In this document: positions 43,266 through 57,459 of the stretch, one piece after another
How positions within the stretch are numbered: position 1 is the stretch's first letter
How the letters are laid out: the number at the start of each line of letters is the position of its first letter
Source of the DNA: Rhipicephalus microplus
Lineage: Eukaryota > Arthropoda > Arachnida > Ixodida > Ixodidae
DNA: 64,000 bases
Direction: 5' to 3'
Assembly: GCF_043290135.1 (NCBI RefSeq)
Contig: NW_027464602.1
Coordinates: 4,154,001 to 4,218,000, forward strand
The notes under the pieces: model-generated
The model's database searches: none
What the model saw: only the letters and a program-made list of their open reading frames with translations
What the model was told of the DNA's origin: nothing
Position numbers and translations under genes: made by a program

Positions 43266-45992
43266 AGTCGTGCTCCACTCTCACCATCGTCAGAACATTT
43301 CTTCAGAGCTATCACCCCAAAGAAAAAAAAAGCGCCGCACCACCACCGATTGGGCTCGAACCTCCAACCTTTCGGTTAACAGCCGATCGCGCTAGCCAAT
43401 TGTGCCACGAAGACTGTCCTGCTCCATTCTCACCACCATCAGAACATATCTTCAAAGCTATCAGCCCACAGAAAAAAAAGCGCCGCACAACCACCGGGTA
43501 GGCTCGAACCTCCGACTTTTCGGTTAACAGCCGATCGCGCGTGCCAATTGCGCCACGGAGACAGTCCTGCTCCACTCTCACCACCATAAGAACATATCTT
43601 CAAAGCTATCAGCCCAAAGAAAAAAAAGCGCCGCACCACCACTGGGTGGGCTCGAACCTCCGACCTTTTGGTTAACAGCCGATCTCGCTATCCAATTGCG
43701 CCACGGAGACAATCCTGCTCCACTCTCACCACAATTAGAACATATCTTCAAAGCTATCAGCCCAAAAAAAAGCGCCGCACCACCACCGGGTGGGCTCGAA
43801 CCTCCAACCTTTCGGTTAACAGCAGATCGCGCTAGCCAATCGCGCCACGGAGACAATCGTGCTCCACTCTCACCACCATCAAAACATATCTTCAAAGCTA
43901 TCAGCGCAAAGAAAAAAAAGCGCCGCACCGCCCCCGGGTGGGCTCGAACCTCCAACCTTTCGGTTAACAGCCGAACGCGCAAGCCGATTTCGCCATGGAG
44001 ACACTCCTGCTCCACTCTCACCACCATCACAACATATCTTCAAAGGTATCAGCCCAAAGAAAAAAAAGCGCCGCACCACCACTGGGTGGGCTCGAACCTC
44101 CGACTTTTCGGTTAACAGCCGATCGCGCTAGCCAATTGCGCAACGGAGGCAGTCCTGCTCCACTCTCACCACCATCAGAACATATCTTCAAAGCTATCAG
44201 CCCAAAGAAAAAAACCACCGTCAAACCACCGGGTGGGCTCGAACCTCCAACCGTTCGGTTAACAGCCAATCGCGCTAGCCAATTGCGCCACGGAGACAGT
44301 CCTGCTCCACTCTCACCACCATCAGAACATATCTTCAAAGCTATCAGCACAAAGAAAAAAAGCGCCGCACCACCACCGGGTGGGCTCAAACCTCCAACCT
44401 TTCGGTTAACAGCAGATCGCGCAAGCCGATTTCGCCATGGAGACACTCCTGCTCCACTCTCACCACCATCAGAACATATCTTCAAAGGTATCAGCCCAAA
44501 GAAAAAAAAGCGCCGCACCACCACTGGGTGGGCTCGAACCTCCGACTTTTCGGTTAACAGCCGATCGCGCTAGCCAATTGCGCCACGGAGGCAGTCCTGC
44601 TCCACTCTCACCACCATCAGAACATATCTTCAAAGCTATCAGCCCAAAGAAAAAAAACCACCGCACCACCACCGTGGGGGCTCGAATCTCCAACCTTTCG
44701 GTTAACAGCCAATCGCGCTAGCCAATTGCGCCACGGAGACAGTCCTGCTCCACTCTCACAACCATCAGAACATATCTTCAAAGCTATCAGCACAAAGAAA
44801 AAAAGCGCCGCACCACCACCGGGTGGGCTCGAACCTCCAACCTTTCGGTTAACAGCCGATCGCGCTAGCCAACTGCGCCATGGAGACAGTCGTGCTCCAC
44901 TCACACCACCATCAGAACATATCTTCAAAGCTATCACCCCAAAGAAAAAAAAGCGCCGCACCACCACCGGTTGGGCTAGAACCTCCAACCTTTCGGTTAA
45001 CAGCCGATCGCGCTAGCCAATTGCGCCACGAAGACAGTCCTGATCCACACTCACCACCATCAGAACATATCTTCAAAGCTATTACCGCAAAGAAAAAAGC
45101 AACACACCACTCCCGGGAGGGCTCAAAACTCCAACCTTTCGGTTAACAGCCGATCGCGCTAGCCCATTGCGCCACGGAGACAGTCTTGCTCCACTCTCAC
45201 CACCATCAGAACATATCTTCAAAGCTATCATCACAAAGAAAAAAGCAACACACCACTCCCGGGGGGCTCGAAACTCCAACCTTTCGGTCAACAGCCGATC
45301 GCGCAGGCCCATTGCGCCACGGAGACAGTCTTGCTCATCTCTCACCACCATCAGATCATATCATCAAAGCTATCAGCCCAAAGAAAAAAAAGCACCGCAC
45401 TACCACCGGGTGGGCTCCAACCTCCAACTTTTCGGCTAACAGCCGATCGCGCTGGCCAATTGCGCCACGGAGACAGTCCTGCTCCACTCTCACCACAATT
45501 AGAACATATCTTCAAAGCTATCAGCCCAAAGAAAAAAAAGCGCCGCACCACCACCGGGTGGGCTCGAACCTCCAACCTCTCGGTTAACAGCAGATCGCGC
45601 TAGCCAATCGCGCCACGGAGACAATCGTGCTCCACTCTCACCACCATCAGAACATATCTTCAAAGCTATCAGTGCAAAGAAAACAAAGCGCCGCACCACC
45701 ACCGGGTGGGCTCGAACCTCCAACCTTTCGGTTAACAGCCGATCGCGCAAGCCGATTTCGCCATGGAGACACTCCTGCTCCACTCTCACCACCATCAGAA
45801 CAAATCTTCAAAGGTATCAGCCCAAAGAAAAAAAAGCGCCGCACCACCACTGGGTGGGCTCGAACCTCCGACTTTTCGGTTAACAGCCGATCGCGCTAGC
45901 CAATTCCGCCACGGAGACAGTCCTGCTCCACTCTCACCACCGTCAGAACATTTCTTCAGAGCTAGCAGCCCAAAGAAAAAAAAGCCCTGCAC

Positions 45993-46066
45993 CACCACCG
46001 GGTGGGCTCGAACCACCAACCTTTCGGTTATCAGCCGATCGCGCTAGCCAATTGTGCCACGAAGAC
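45993..46066 (-). tRNA. tRNA-like unit with anticodon GAT, GGTGG/CCACC T stem
   Basis: Copy of 40541-40614 in copy 2 of the 37-unit block. Confidence 0.55.
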
Positions 46067-48199
46067 TGTCCTGCTCCACTCTCGCCACCATCAGAACATA
46101 TCTTCAAAGCTATTACCGCAAAGAAAAAAGCAACACACCACTCCTGGGAGGGCTCGAGACTCCAACCTTTCGGTTAACAGCCGATCGCGCTAGCCCATTG
46201 CGCCACGGGGACAGTCTTGCTCCACTCTCACCACCATCAGAACATATCTTCAAAGCTATCAGCGCAAAGAAAAAAGCAACACACCACTTCCGGGAGGGCT
46301 CGAAACTGCAACCTTTCGGTCAACAGCCGATCGCGCTAGCCCATTGCGCCACGGAGACAGTCTTGCTCCCTTCTCACCACCATCAGAGCATAACTTCAAA
46401 GCTATCAGCCCAAAGAAAAAAAAGCGCTGCACCACCACCGGGCGGGCTCAAACCTCCAACCTTTCGGTTAACAGCCGATCGCGCTAGCCAATTGCGCCAC
46501 GGAGACAGTCGTGCTCCACTCTCACCACCATCAGAACATATCTTCAAAGCTATCAGCGCAAAGAAAAAAGCAAAACACCACTCCCGGAAGGGCTCGAACC
46601 TCCAACTTTTCGGTTAACAGCCGATCGCGCTGGCCAATTGCGCCACGGACAAAGTCCTGCTCCACTCTCACCACCGTCAGACCATTTCTTCAGAGCTATC
46701 ACCCCAAAGAAAAAAAAAGCGCCGCACCACCACCGGGTGGGCTTGAACCTCCAACCTTTCGGTTAACAGCCGATCGCGCTAGCCAATTGCCCCACGGAGA
46801 CAGTCGTGCTCCACTCTCACCACCGTCACAACATTTCTTCAGAGCTATCACCCCAAAAAAAAGCGCCGCACCACCACCGGTTGGGCTAGAACCTCCAACC
46901 TTTCGGTTAACAGCCGATCGCGCTAGCCAAGTGCGCCACGAAGACAGTCCTGCTCAACACTCACCACCATCAGAACATATCTTCAAAGCTATTACCGCAA
47001 AGAAACAAGCAACACACCACTCCCGGGAGGGCTCAAAACTCCAACCTTTCGGTTAACAGCCGATCGCGCTAGCCCATTGCGCCACGGAGACAGTCTTGCT
47101 CCACTCTCACCACCATCAGAACATATCTTCAAAGCTATCATCGCAAAGAAAAAAGCAACACACCACTCCCGGGAGGGCTCGAAACTCCAACCTTTCGGTC
47201 AACAGCCGATCGCGCAGGCCCATTGCGCCACGGAGACAGTCTTGCTCATCTCTCACCACCATCAGATCATATCATCAAAGCTATCAGCCTAAAGAAAAAA
47301 AAGCACCGCACCACCACCGGGTGGGCTCGAACCTCCAACTTTTCAACTAACAGCCGATCGCGCTGGCCAATTGCGCCACGGAGACAGTCCTGCTCCACTC
47401 TCACCACAATTAGAACATAACTTCAAAGCTATCAGCCCAAAGAAAAAAAAAGCGCCGCACCACCACCGGGTGGGCTCGAACCTCCAACCTTTCGGTTAAC
47501 AGCAGATCGCGCTAGCCAATCGCGCCACGGAGACAATCGTGCTCCACTCTCCCCACCATCAGAACATATCTTCAAAGCTATCAGCGCAAAGAAAAAAAAG
47601 CACCGCACCACCACCTGGTGGGCTCGAACCTCCAACCTATCGGTTAACAGCCGATCGCGCAAGCCGATTTCTCCACGGAGACAGTCCTGCTCCACTCTCA
47701 CCACCATCAGAACATATCTTCAAAGCTATCAGCCCACAGAAAAAAAAGCGCCGCACAACCACCGGGTAGGCTCGAACCTCCGCCTTTTCGGTTAACAGCC
47801 GATCGCGCTAGCCAATTGCGCCACGGAGACAGTGCTGCTCCACTCTAACCACCATAAGAACATATCTTCAAAGCTATCAGCCCAAAGAAAAAAAAGCGCC
47901 GCACCACCACTGGGTGGGTTCGAACCTCCGACCTTTTGGTTAACAGCCGATCGCGCTAGCCAATTGCGCCACGGAGACAATCCTGCTCCACTCTCACCAC
48001 CATCAGAACATATCTTCAAAGCTATCAGCCCAAAGAAAAAAAAGCGCCGCACAACCACCGGGTGGGCTCGAACCTCCAACTTTCCGGTTAACAGCCGATC
48101 ACGCTAGCCAATTGCGCCACGGAGACAGTCCTGCTCCATTCTCACCACCATCAGAACATATCTTCAAAGCTATCAGCCCACAGAAAAAAAGCGCCGCAC

Positions 48200-48273
48200 A
48201 ACCACCGGGTGGGCTCGAACCTCCAACATTACGGTTAAAAGCCGATCGCGCTAGCCAATTGCCCCACGGAGAC
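48200..48273 (-). tRNA. tRNA-like unit with anticodon TTT, class A
   Basis: Copy of 37740-37813 in copy 3 of the 37-unit block. The partial fourth copy has lost the corresponding unit in its 444-bp deletion. Confidence 0.5.
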
Positions 48274-51000
48274 AGTCGTGCTCCACTCTCACCATCGTCA
48301 GAACATTTCTTCAGAGCTATCACCCCAAAGAAAAAAAAAGCGCCGCACCACCACCGATTGGGCTCGAACCTCCAACCTTTCGGTTAACAGCCGATCGCGC
48401 TAGCCAATTGTACCACGAAGACTGTCCTGCTCCATTCTCACCACCATCAGAACATATCTTCAAAGCTATCAGCCCACAGAAAAAAAAGCGCCGCACAACC
48501 ACCGGGTAGGCTCGAACCTCCGACTTTTCGGTTAACAGCCGATCGCGCGTGCCAATTGCGCCACGGAGACAGTCCTGCTCCACTCTCACCACCATAAGAA
48601 CATATCTTCAAAGCTATCAGCCCAAAGAAAAAAAAGCGCCGCACCACCACTGGGTGGGCTCGAACCTCCGACCTTTTGGTTAACAGCCGATCTCGCTATC
48701 CAATTGCGCCACGGAGACAATCCTGCTCCACTCTCACCACAATTAGAACATATCTTCAAAGCTATCAGCCCAAAAAAAAGCGCCGCACCACCACCGGGTG
48801 GGCTCGAACCTCCAACCTTTCGGTTAACAGCAGATCGCGCTAGCCAATCGCGCCACGGAGACAATCGTGCTCCACTCTCACCACCATCAAAACATATCTT
48901 CAAAGCTATCAGCGCAAAGAAAAAAAAGCGCCGCACCGCCCCCGGGTGGGCTCGAACCTCCAACCTTTCGGTTAACAGCCGAACGCGCAAGCCGATTTCG
49001 CCATGGAGACACTCCTGCTCCACTCTCACCACCATCACAACATATCTTCAAAGGTATCAGCCCAAAGAAAAAAAAGCGCCGCACCACCACTGGGTGGGCT
49101 CGAACCTCCGACTTTTCGGTTAACAGCCGATCGCGCTAGCCAATTGCGCAACGGAGGCAGTCCTGCTCCACTCTCACCACCATCAGAACATATCTTCAAA
49201 GCTATCAGCCCAAAGAAAAAAACCACCGTCAAACCACCGGGTGGGCTCGAACCTCCAACCGTTCGGTTAACAGCCAATCGCGCTAGCCAATTGCGCCACG
49301 GAGACAGTCCTGCTCCACTCTCACCACCATCAGAACATATCTTCAAAGCTATCAGCACAAAGAAAAAAAGCGCCGCACCACCACCGGGTGGGCTCAAACC
49401 TCCAACCTTTCGGTTAACAGCAGATCGCGCAAGCCGATTTCGCCATGGAGACACTCCTGCTCCACTCTCACCACCATCAGAACATATCTTCAAAGGTATC
49501 AGCCCAAAGAAAAAAAAGCGCCGCACCACCACTGGGTGGGCTCGAACCTCCGACTTTTCGGTTAACAGCCGATCGCGCTAGCCAATTGCGCCACGGAGGC
49601 AGTCCTGCTCCACTCTCACCACCATCAGAACATATCTTCAAAGCTATCAGCCCAAAGAAAAAAAACCACCGCACCACCACCGTGGGGGCTCGAATCTCCA
49701 ACCTTTCGGTTAACAGCCAATCGCGCTAGCCAATTGCGCCACGGAGACAGTCCTGCTCCACTCTCACAACCATCAGAACATATCTTCAAAGCTATCAGCA
49801 CAAAGAAAAAAAGCGCCGCACCACCACCGGGTGGGCTCGAACCTCCAACCTTTCGGTTAACAGCCGATCGCGCTAGCCAACTGCGCCATGGAGACAGTCG
49901 TGCTCCACTCACACCACCATCAGAACATATCTTCAAAGCTATCACCCCAAAGAAAAAAAAGCGCCGCACCACCACCGGTTGGGCTAGAACCTCCAACCTT
50001 TCGGTTAACAGCCGATCGCGCTAGCCAATTGCGCCACGAAGACAGTCCTGATCCACACTCACCACCATCAGAACATATCTTCAAAGCTATTACCGCAAAG
50101 AAAAAAGCAACACACCACTCCCGGGAGGGCTCAAAACTCCAACCTTTCGGTTAACAGCCGATCGCGCTAGCCCATTGTGCCACGGAGACAGTCTTGCTCC
50201 ACTCTCACCACCATCAGAACATATCTTCAAAGCTATCATCACAAAGAAAAAAGCAACACACCACTCCCGGGGGGCTCGAAACTCCAACCTTTCGGTCAAC
50301 AGCCGATCGCGCAGGCCCATTGCGCCACGGAGACAGTCTTGCTCATCTCTCACCACCATCAGATCATATCATCAAAGCTATCAGCCCAAAGAAAAAAAAG
50401 CACCGCACTACCACCGGGTGGGCTCGAACCTCCAACTTTTCGGCTAACAGCCGATCGCGCTGGCCAATTGCGCCACGGAGACAGTCCTGCTCCACTCTCA
50501 CCACAATTAGAACATATCTTCAAAGCTATCAGCCCAAAGAAAAAAAAGCGCCGCACCACCACCGGGTGGGCTCGAACCTCCAACCTCTCGGTTAACAGCA
50601 GATCGCGCTAGCCAATCGCGCCACGGAGACAATCGTGCTCCACTCTCACCACCATCAGAACATATCTTCAAAGCTATCAGTGCAAAGAAAACAAAGCGCC
50701 GCACCACCACCGGGTGGGCTCGAACCTCCAACCTTTCGGTTAACAGCCGATCGCGCAAGCCGATTTCGCCATGGAGACACTCCTGCTCCACTCTCACCAC
50801 CATCAGAACAAATCTTCAAAGGTATCAGCCCAAAGAAAAAAAAGCGCCGCACCACCACTGGGTGGGCTCGAACCTCCGACTTTTCGGTTAACAGCCGATC
50901 GCGCTAGCCAATTCCGCCACGGAGACAGTCCTGCTCCACTCTCACCACCGTCAGAACATTTCTTCAGAGCTAGCAGCCCAAAGAAAAAAAAGCCCTGCAC

Positions 51001-51074
51001 CACCACCGGGTGGGCTCGAACCACCAACCTTTCGGTTATCAGCCGATCGCGCTAGCCAATTGTGCCACGAAGAC
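51001..51074 (-). tRNA. tRNA-like unit with anticodon GAT, GGTGG/CCACC T stem
   Basis: Copy of 40541-40614 in copy 3 of the 37-unit block. Confidence 0.55.
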
Positions 51075-53400
51075 TGTCCTGCTCCACTCTCGCCACCATC
51101 AGAACATATCTTCAAAGCTATTACCGCAAAGAAAAAAGCAACACACCACTCCTGGGAGGGCTCGAGACTCCAACCTTTCGGTTAACAGCCGATCGCGCTA
51201 GCCCATTGCGCCACGGGGACAGTCTTGCTCCACTCTCACCACCATCAGAACATATCTTCAAAGCTATCAGCGCAAAGAAAAAAGCAACACACCACTTCCG
51301 GGAGGGCTCGAAACTGCAACCTTTCGGTCAACAGCCGATCGCGCTAGCCCATTGCGCCACGGAGACAGTCTTGCTCCCTTCTCACCACCATCAGAGCATA
51401 ACTTCAAAGCTATCAGCCCAAAGAAAAAAAAGCGCTGCACCACCACCGGGCGGGCTCAAACCTCCAACCTTTCGGTTAACAGCCGATCGCGCTAGCCAAT
51501 TGCGCCACGGAGACAGTCGTGCTCCACTCTCACCACCATCAGAACATATCTTCAAAGCTATCAGCGCAAAGAAAAAAGCAAAACACCACTCCCGGAAGGG
51601 CTCGAACCTCCAACTTTTCGGTTAACAGCCGATCGCGCTGGCCAATTGCGCCACGGACAAAGTCCTGCTCCACTCTCACCACCGTCAGACCATTTCTTCA
51701 GAGCTATCACCCCAAAGAAAAAAAAAGCGCCGCACCACCACCGGGTGGGCTTGAACCTCCAACCTTTCGGTTAACAGCCGATCGCGCTAGCCAATTGCCC
51801 CACGGAGACAGTCGTGCTCCACTCTCACCACCGTCACAACATTTCTTCAGAGCTATCACCCCAAAAAAAAAGCGCCGCACCACCACCGGTTGGGCTAGAA
51901 CCTCCAACCTTTCGGTTAACAGCCGATCGCGCTAGCCAAGTGCGCCACGAAGACAGTCCTGCTCAACACTCACCACCATCAGAACATATCTTCAAAGCTA
52001 TTACCGCAAAGAAACAAGCAACACACCACTCCCGGGAGGGCTCAAAACTCCAACCTTTCGGTTAACAGCCGATCGCGCTAGCCCATTGCGCCACGGAGAC
52101 AGTCTTGCTCCACTCTCACCACCATCAGAACATTTCTTCAAAGCTATCATCGCAAAGAAAAAAGCAACACACCACTCCCGGGAGGGCTCGAAACTCCAAC
52201 CTTTCGGTCAACAGCCGATCGCGCAGGCCCATTGCGCCACGGAGACAGTCTTGCTCATCTCTCACCACCATCAGATCATATCATCAAAGCTATCAGCCTA
52301 AAGAAAAAAAAGCACCGCACCACCACCGGGTGGGCTCGAACCTCCAACTTTTCAACTAACAGCCGATCGCGCTGGCCAATTGCGCCACGGAGACAGTCCT
52401 GCTCCACTCTCACCACAATTAGAACATAACTTCAAAGCTATCAGCCCAAAGAAAAAAAAAGCGCCGCACCACCACCGGGTGGGCTCGAACCTCCAACCTT
52501 TCGGTTAACAGCAGATCGCGCTAGCCAATCGCGCCACGGAGACAATCGTGCTCCACTCTCCCCACCATCAGAACATATCTTCAAAGCTATCAGCGCAAAG
52601 AAAAAAAAGCACCGCACCACCACCTGGTGGGCTCGAACCTCCAACCTATCGGTTAACAGCCGATCGCGCAAGCCGATTTCTCCATGGAGACACTCCTGCT
52701 CCACTCTCACCACCATCAGAACATATCTTCAAAGGTATCAGCCCAAAGAAAAAAAGCGCCGCACCACCACTGGGTGGGCTCGAACCTCCGACTTTTCGGT
52801 TAACAGCCGATCGCGCTAGCCAATCGCGCCACGGAGGCAGTCCTGCTCCACTCTCACCACCATCAGAACATATCTTCAAAGCTATCAGCCCAAAGAAAAA
52901 AAACCACCCCACCACCACCGGGTGGGCTCGATCCTCCAACCTTTCGGGTAACAGCCAATCGCGCTAGCCAATTGCGCCAAGGAGACAGTCCTGCTCCACT
53001 CTCACCACCATCAGAACAAATCTTCAAAGCTATCAGCACAAAGAAAAAAAGCACCGCACCACCATCGGGTGGGCTCGAACCTCCAACCTTTCGGTTAACA
53101 GCCGATCGCGCTAGCCAACTGCGCCATGGAGACAGTCGTGCTCCACTCTCACCACCATCAGAACATATCTTCAATGCTATCAGCGCAAAGAAAAAAGCAA
53201 CACACCACTCCCGGGAGGGATCGCAATTCCAACCTTTCGGTTAACAGCCGATCGCGCTAGCCAATTGCGCCACGGAGACAGTCCTGCTCTACTCTCACCA
53301 CCATCAGAACATATCTTCAAAGCTATTAGCCCGAAGAAAAAAAAAGCGCCGCACCACCGCCGGGTGGGCTCGAAACTCCAACCTTTCGGTTAACAGCCGA

Positions 53401-55550
53401 TCACGCTAGCCAATTGCGCCACGGAGACAGTCCTGCTCCACTCTTACCACCATCAGAACATATCTTCAAAGCTATCAGCCCACAGAAAAAAAAGCGCCGC
53501 ACAACCACCGGGTAGGCTCGAACCTCCGACGTTTTGGTTAACACCGATTGCGCTCGCCAATTGCGCCTTGGAGACAGTCCTGCTCCACTCTCACCACCAT
53601 CAGAACATATCTTCAAAGCTATCAGCCCAAAGAAAATAAAGCACTTCACCACCACCGGGTGGGCTCGAACCTCCAACTTTTCGGTTAACAGCCGATCACG
53701 CTAGCCAATTGCGCCACGGAGACAGTCCTGCTCCACTCTCACCACCATCAGAACATATCTTCAAAGCTATCAGCCCACAGAAAAAAAAGCGCCGCACAAC
53801 CACCGGGTAGGCTCGAACCTCCGCCTTTTCGGTTAACAGCCGATCGCGCTAGCCAATTGCCCCACGGAGACAGTCGTGCTCCACTCTCACCATCGTCAGA
53901 ACATTTCTTCAGAGCTATCACCCCAAAGAAAAAATAGCGCCGCACCACCACCGATTGGGCTCGAACCTCCAACCTTTCGGTTAACAGCCGATCGCGCTAG
54001 CCAATTGTGCCACGAAGACTGTCCTGCTCCATTCTCACCACCATCAGAACATATCTTCAAAGCTATCAGCCCACAGAAAAAAAAGCGCCGCACAACCACC
54101 GGGTAGGCTCGAACCTCCGACTTTTCGGTTAACAGCCGATCGCGCGTGCCAATTGCGCCACGGAGACAGTCCTGCTCCACTCTCACCACCATAAGAACAT
54201 ATCTTCAAAGCTATCAGCCCAAAGAAAAAAAAGCGCCGCACCACCACTGGGTGGGCTCGAACCTCCGACCTTTTGGTTAACAGCCGATCTCGCTATCCAA
54301 TTGCGCCATGGAGACAATCCTGCTCCACTCTCACCACAATTAGAACATATCTTCAAAGCTATCAGCCCAAAAAAAGCGCCGCACCACCACCGAGTGGGCT
54401 CGAACCTCCAACCTTTCGGTTAACAGCAGATCGCGCTAGCCAATCGCGCCACGGAGACAATCGTGCTCCACTCTCACCACCATCAAAACATATCTTCAAA
54501 GCTATCAGCGCAAAGAAAAAAAAGCGCCGCACCGCCACCGGGTGGGCTCGAACCTCCAACCTTTCGGTTAACAGCCGAACGCGCAAGCCGATTTAGCCAT
54601 GGAGACACTCCTGCTCCACTCTCACCACCATCACAACATATCTTCAAAGGTATCAGCCCAAAGAAAAAAAAGCGCCGCACCACAACTGGGTGGGCTCGAA
54701 CCTCCGACTTTTCGGTTAACAGCCGATCGCGCTAGCCAATTGCGCAACGGAGGCAGTCCTGCTCCACTCTCACCACCATCAGAACATATCTTCAAAGCTA
54801 TCAGCCCAAAGAAAAAAACCACCGCACCACCACCGGGTGGGCTCGAACCTCCAACCTTTCGGTTAACAGCCAATCGCGCTAGCCAATTGCGCCACGGAGA
54901 CAGTCCTGCTCCACTCTCACCACCATCAGAACATATCTTCAAAGCTATCAGCACAAAGAAAAAAAGCGCCGCACCACCACCGGGTGGGCTCAAACCTCCA
55001 ACCTTTCGGTTAACAGCCGATCGCGCAAGCCGATTTCGCCATGGAGACACTCCTGCTCCACTCTCACCACCATCAGAACATATCTTCAAAGGTATCAGCC
55101 CAAAGAAAAAAAAGCGCCGCACCACCACTGGGTGGGCTCGAACCTCCGACTTTTCGGTTAACAGCCGATCGCGCTAGCCAATTGCGCCACGGAGGCAGTC
55201 CTGCTCCACTCTCACCACCATCAGAACATATCTTCAAAGCTATCAGCCCAAAGAAAAAAAACCACCGCACCACCACCGTGGGGGCTCGAATCTCCAACCT
55301 TTCGGTTAACAGCCAATCGCGCTAGCCAATTGCGCCACGGAGACAGTCCTGCTCCACTCTCACAACCATCAGAACATATCTTCAAAGCTATCAGCACAAA
55401 GATAAAAAGCGCCGCACCCCCACCGGGTGGGCTCGAACCTCCAACCTTTCGGTTAACAGCCGATCGCGCTAGCCAACTGCGCCATGGAGACAGTCGTGCT
55501 CCACTCACACCACCATCAGAACATATCTTCAAAGCTATCAGCGCAAAGAA
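53401..55550 (-). repeat. 37-unit higher-order repeat, partial copy 4
   Basis: Begins with the same cactcttacc unit. At about 53860 it skips three units present in the other copies: the offset from copy 2 drops from 11049 to 10605 bp, a 444-bp loss. It then follows the block until about 55550, where a class D spacer with a short A-run joins a class B body. Confidence 0.85.
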
Positions 55551-57459
55551 AAAAGCGCCGCACCACCACTGGGTGGGCTCGAACCTCCGACTTTTCGGTT
55601 AACAGCCGATCGCGCTAGCCAATTGCGCCACGGAGGCAGTCCTGCTCCACTCTCACCACCATCAGAACATATCTTCAAAGCTATCAGCTCAAAGAAAAAA
55701 CACCACCGCACCACCACCGGGTGGGCTCGAACCTCCAACCTTTCGGTTAACAGCCGATCGCGCAAGCCGATTTCGCCATGGAGACACTCCTGCTCCACTC
55801 TCACCACCATCAGAACATATCTTCAAAGGTATCAGCCCAAAGAAAAAAAAGCGCCGCACCACCACTGGGTGGGCTCGAACCTCCGACTTTTCGGTTAACA
55901 GCCGATCGCGCTAGCCAATTGCGCCACGGAGGCAGTCCTGCTCCACTCTCACCACCATCAGAACATATCTTCAAAGCTATCAGCCCAAAGAAAAAAAAGC
56001 GCCGCACCACCACCGGGTGGGCTCGAACCTCCAACTTTCCGGTTAACAGCCGATCACGCTAGCCAATTGCGCCACGGAGACAGTCCTGCTCCACTCTCAC
56101 CACCATCAGAACATATCTTCAAAGCTTTCAGCCCACAGAAAAAAAAGCGCCGCACAACCACCGGGTAGGCTCGAACCTCCGACTTTTCGGTTAACAGCCG
56201 ATCGCGCGTGCCAATTGCGCCACGGAGACAGTCCTGCTCCACTCTCACCACCATAAGAACATATCTTCAAAGCTATCAGCCCAAAGAAAAAAAAGCGCCG
56301 CACCACCACTGGGTGGGCTCAAACCTCCGACCTGTTGGTTAACAGCCGATCTCGCTATCCAATTGCGCCACGGAGACAATCCTGCTCCACTCTCACCACA
56401 ATTAGAACATATCTTCAAAGCTATCAGCCCAAAAAAAAGCGCCGCACCACCACCGGGTGGGCTCGAACCTCCAACCTTTCGGTTAACAGCAGATCGCGCT
56501 AGCCAATCGCGCCACGGAGACAATCGTGCTCCACTCTCACCACCATCAGAACATATCTTCAAAGCTATCAGCGCAAAGAAATAAAAGCGCCGCACCACCA
56601 CCGGGTGGGCTCGAACCTCCAACCTTTCGGTTAACAGCCGAACGCGCAAGCCGATTTCGCCATGGAGACACTCCTGCTCCACTCTCACCACCATCACAAC
56701 ATATCTTCAAAGGTATCAGCCCAAAGAAAAAAAAGCGCCGCACCACCACTGTGTGGGCTCGAACCTCCGACTTTTCGGTTAACAGCCGATCGCGCTAGCC
56801 AATTGCGCCACGGAGGCAGTCCTGCTCCACTCTCACCACCATCAGAACATATCTTCAAAGCTATCAGCCCAAAGAAAAAAAAACACCGCACCACCACCGG
56901 GTGGGCTCGAACCTCCAACCTTTCGGTTAACAGCCAATCGCGCAAGCCGATTTCGCCATGGAGACACTCCTGCTCCACTCTCACCACCATCAGAACATAT
57001 CTTCAAAGGTATCAGCCCAAAGAAAAAAAAGCGCCGCACCACCACTGGGTGGGCTCGAACCTCCGACTTTTCGGTTAACAGCCGATCGCGCTAGCCAATT
57101 GCGCCACGGAGGCAGTCCTGCTCCACTCTCACCACCATCAGAACATATCTTCAAAGCTATCAGCCCAAAGAAAAAAAACCACCGCACCACCACCAGGGGG
57201 GCTCGAACCTCCAACCTTTCGGTTAACAGCCAATCGCGCTAGACAATTGCGCCACGGAGACAGTCCTGCTCCACTCTCACAACCATCAGAACATATCTTC
57301 AAAGCTATCAGCACAAAGAAAAAAAGCGCCGCACCACCACCGGGTGGGCTCGAACCTCCAACCTTTCGCTTAACAGCCGATCGCGCTAGCCAACTGCGCC
57401 ATGGAGACAGTCGTGCTCCACTCACACCACCATCAGAACATATCTTCAAAGCTATCAGC

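Larger units (their letters stand above)
42352..47675 (-). repeat. 37-unit higher-order repeat, copy 2
   Basis: Nearly identical to copy 1 over about 4.8 kb or more. It ends in a chimeric unit at about 47620-47690, where the left part matches 52610-52680 and the right part matches 42680-42700. Confidence 0.92.
47676..53400 (-). repeat. 37-unit higher-order repeat, copy 3
   Basis: Follows copy 2 at an offset of 5008 bp rather than 5452 because three units at the block start (equivalent to 42352-42784) are missing. At its right end it carries five extra units (52680-53400) that match 36180-36900, just left of copy 1. Private substitutions include gtaccacg at 48410 and attgtgcc at 50175. Confidence 0.9.
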
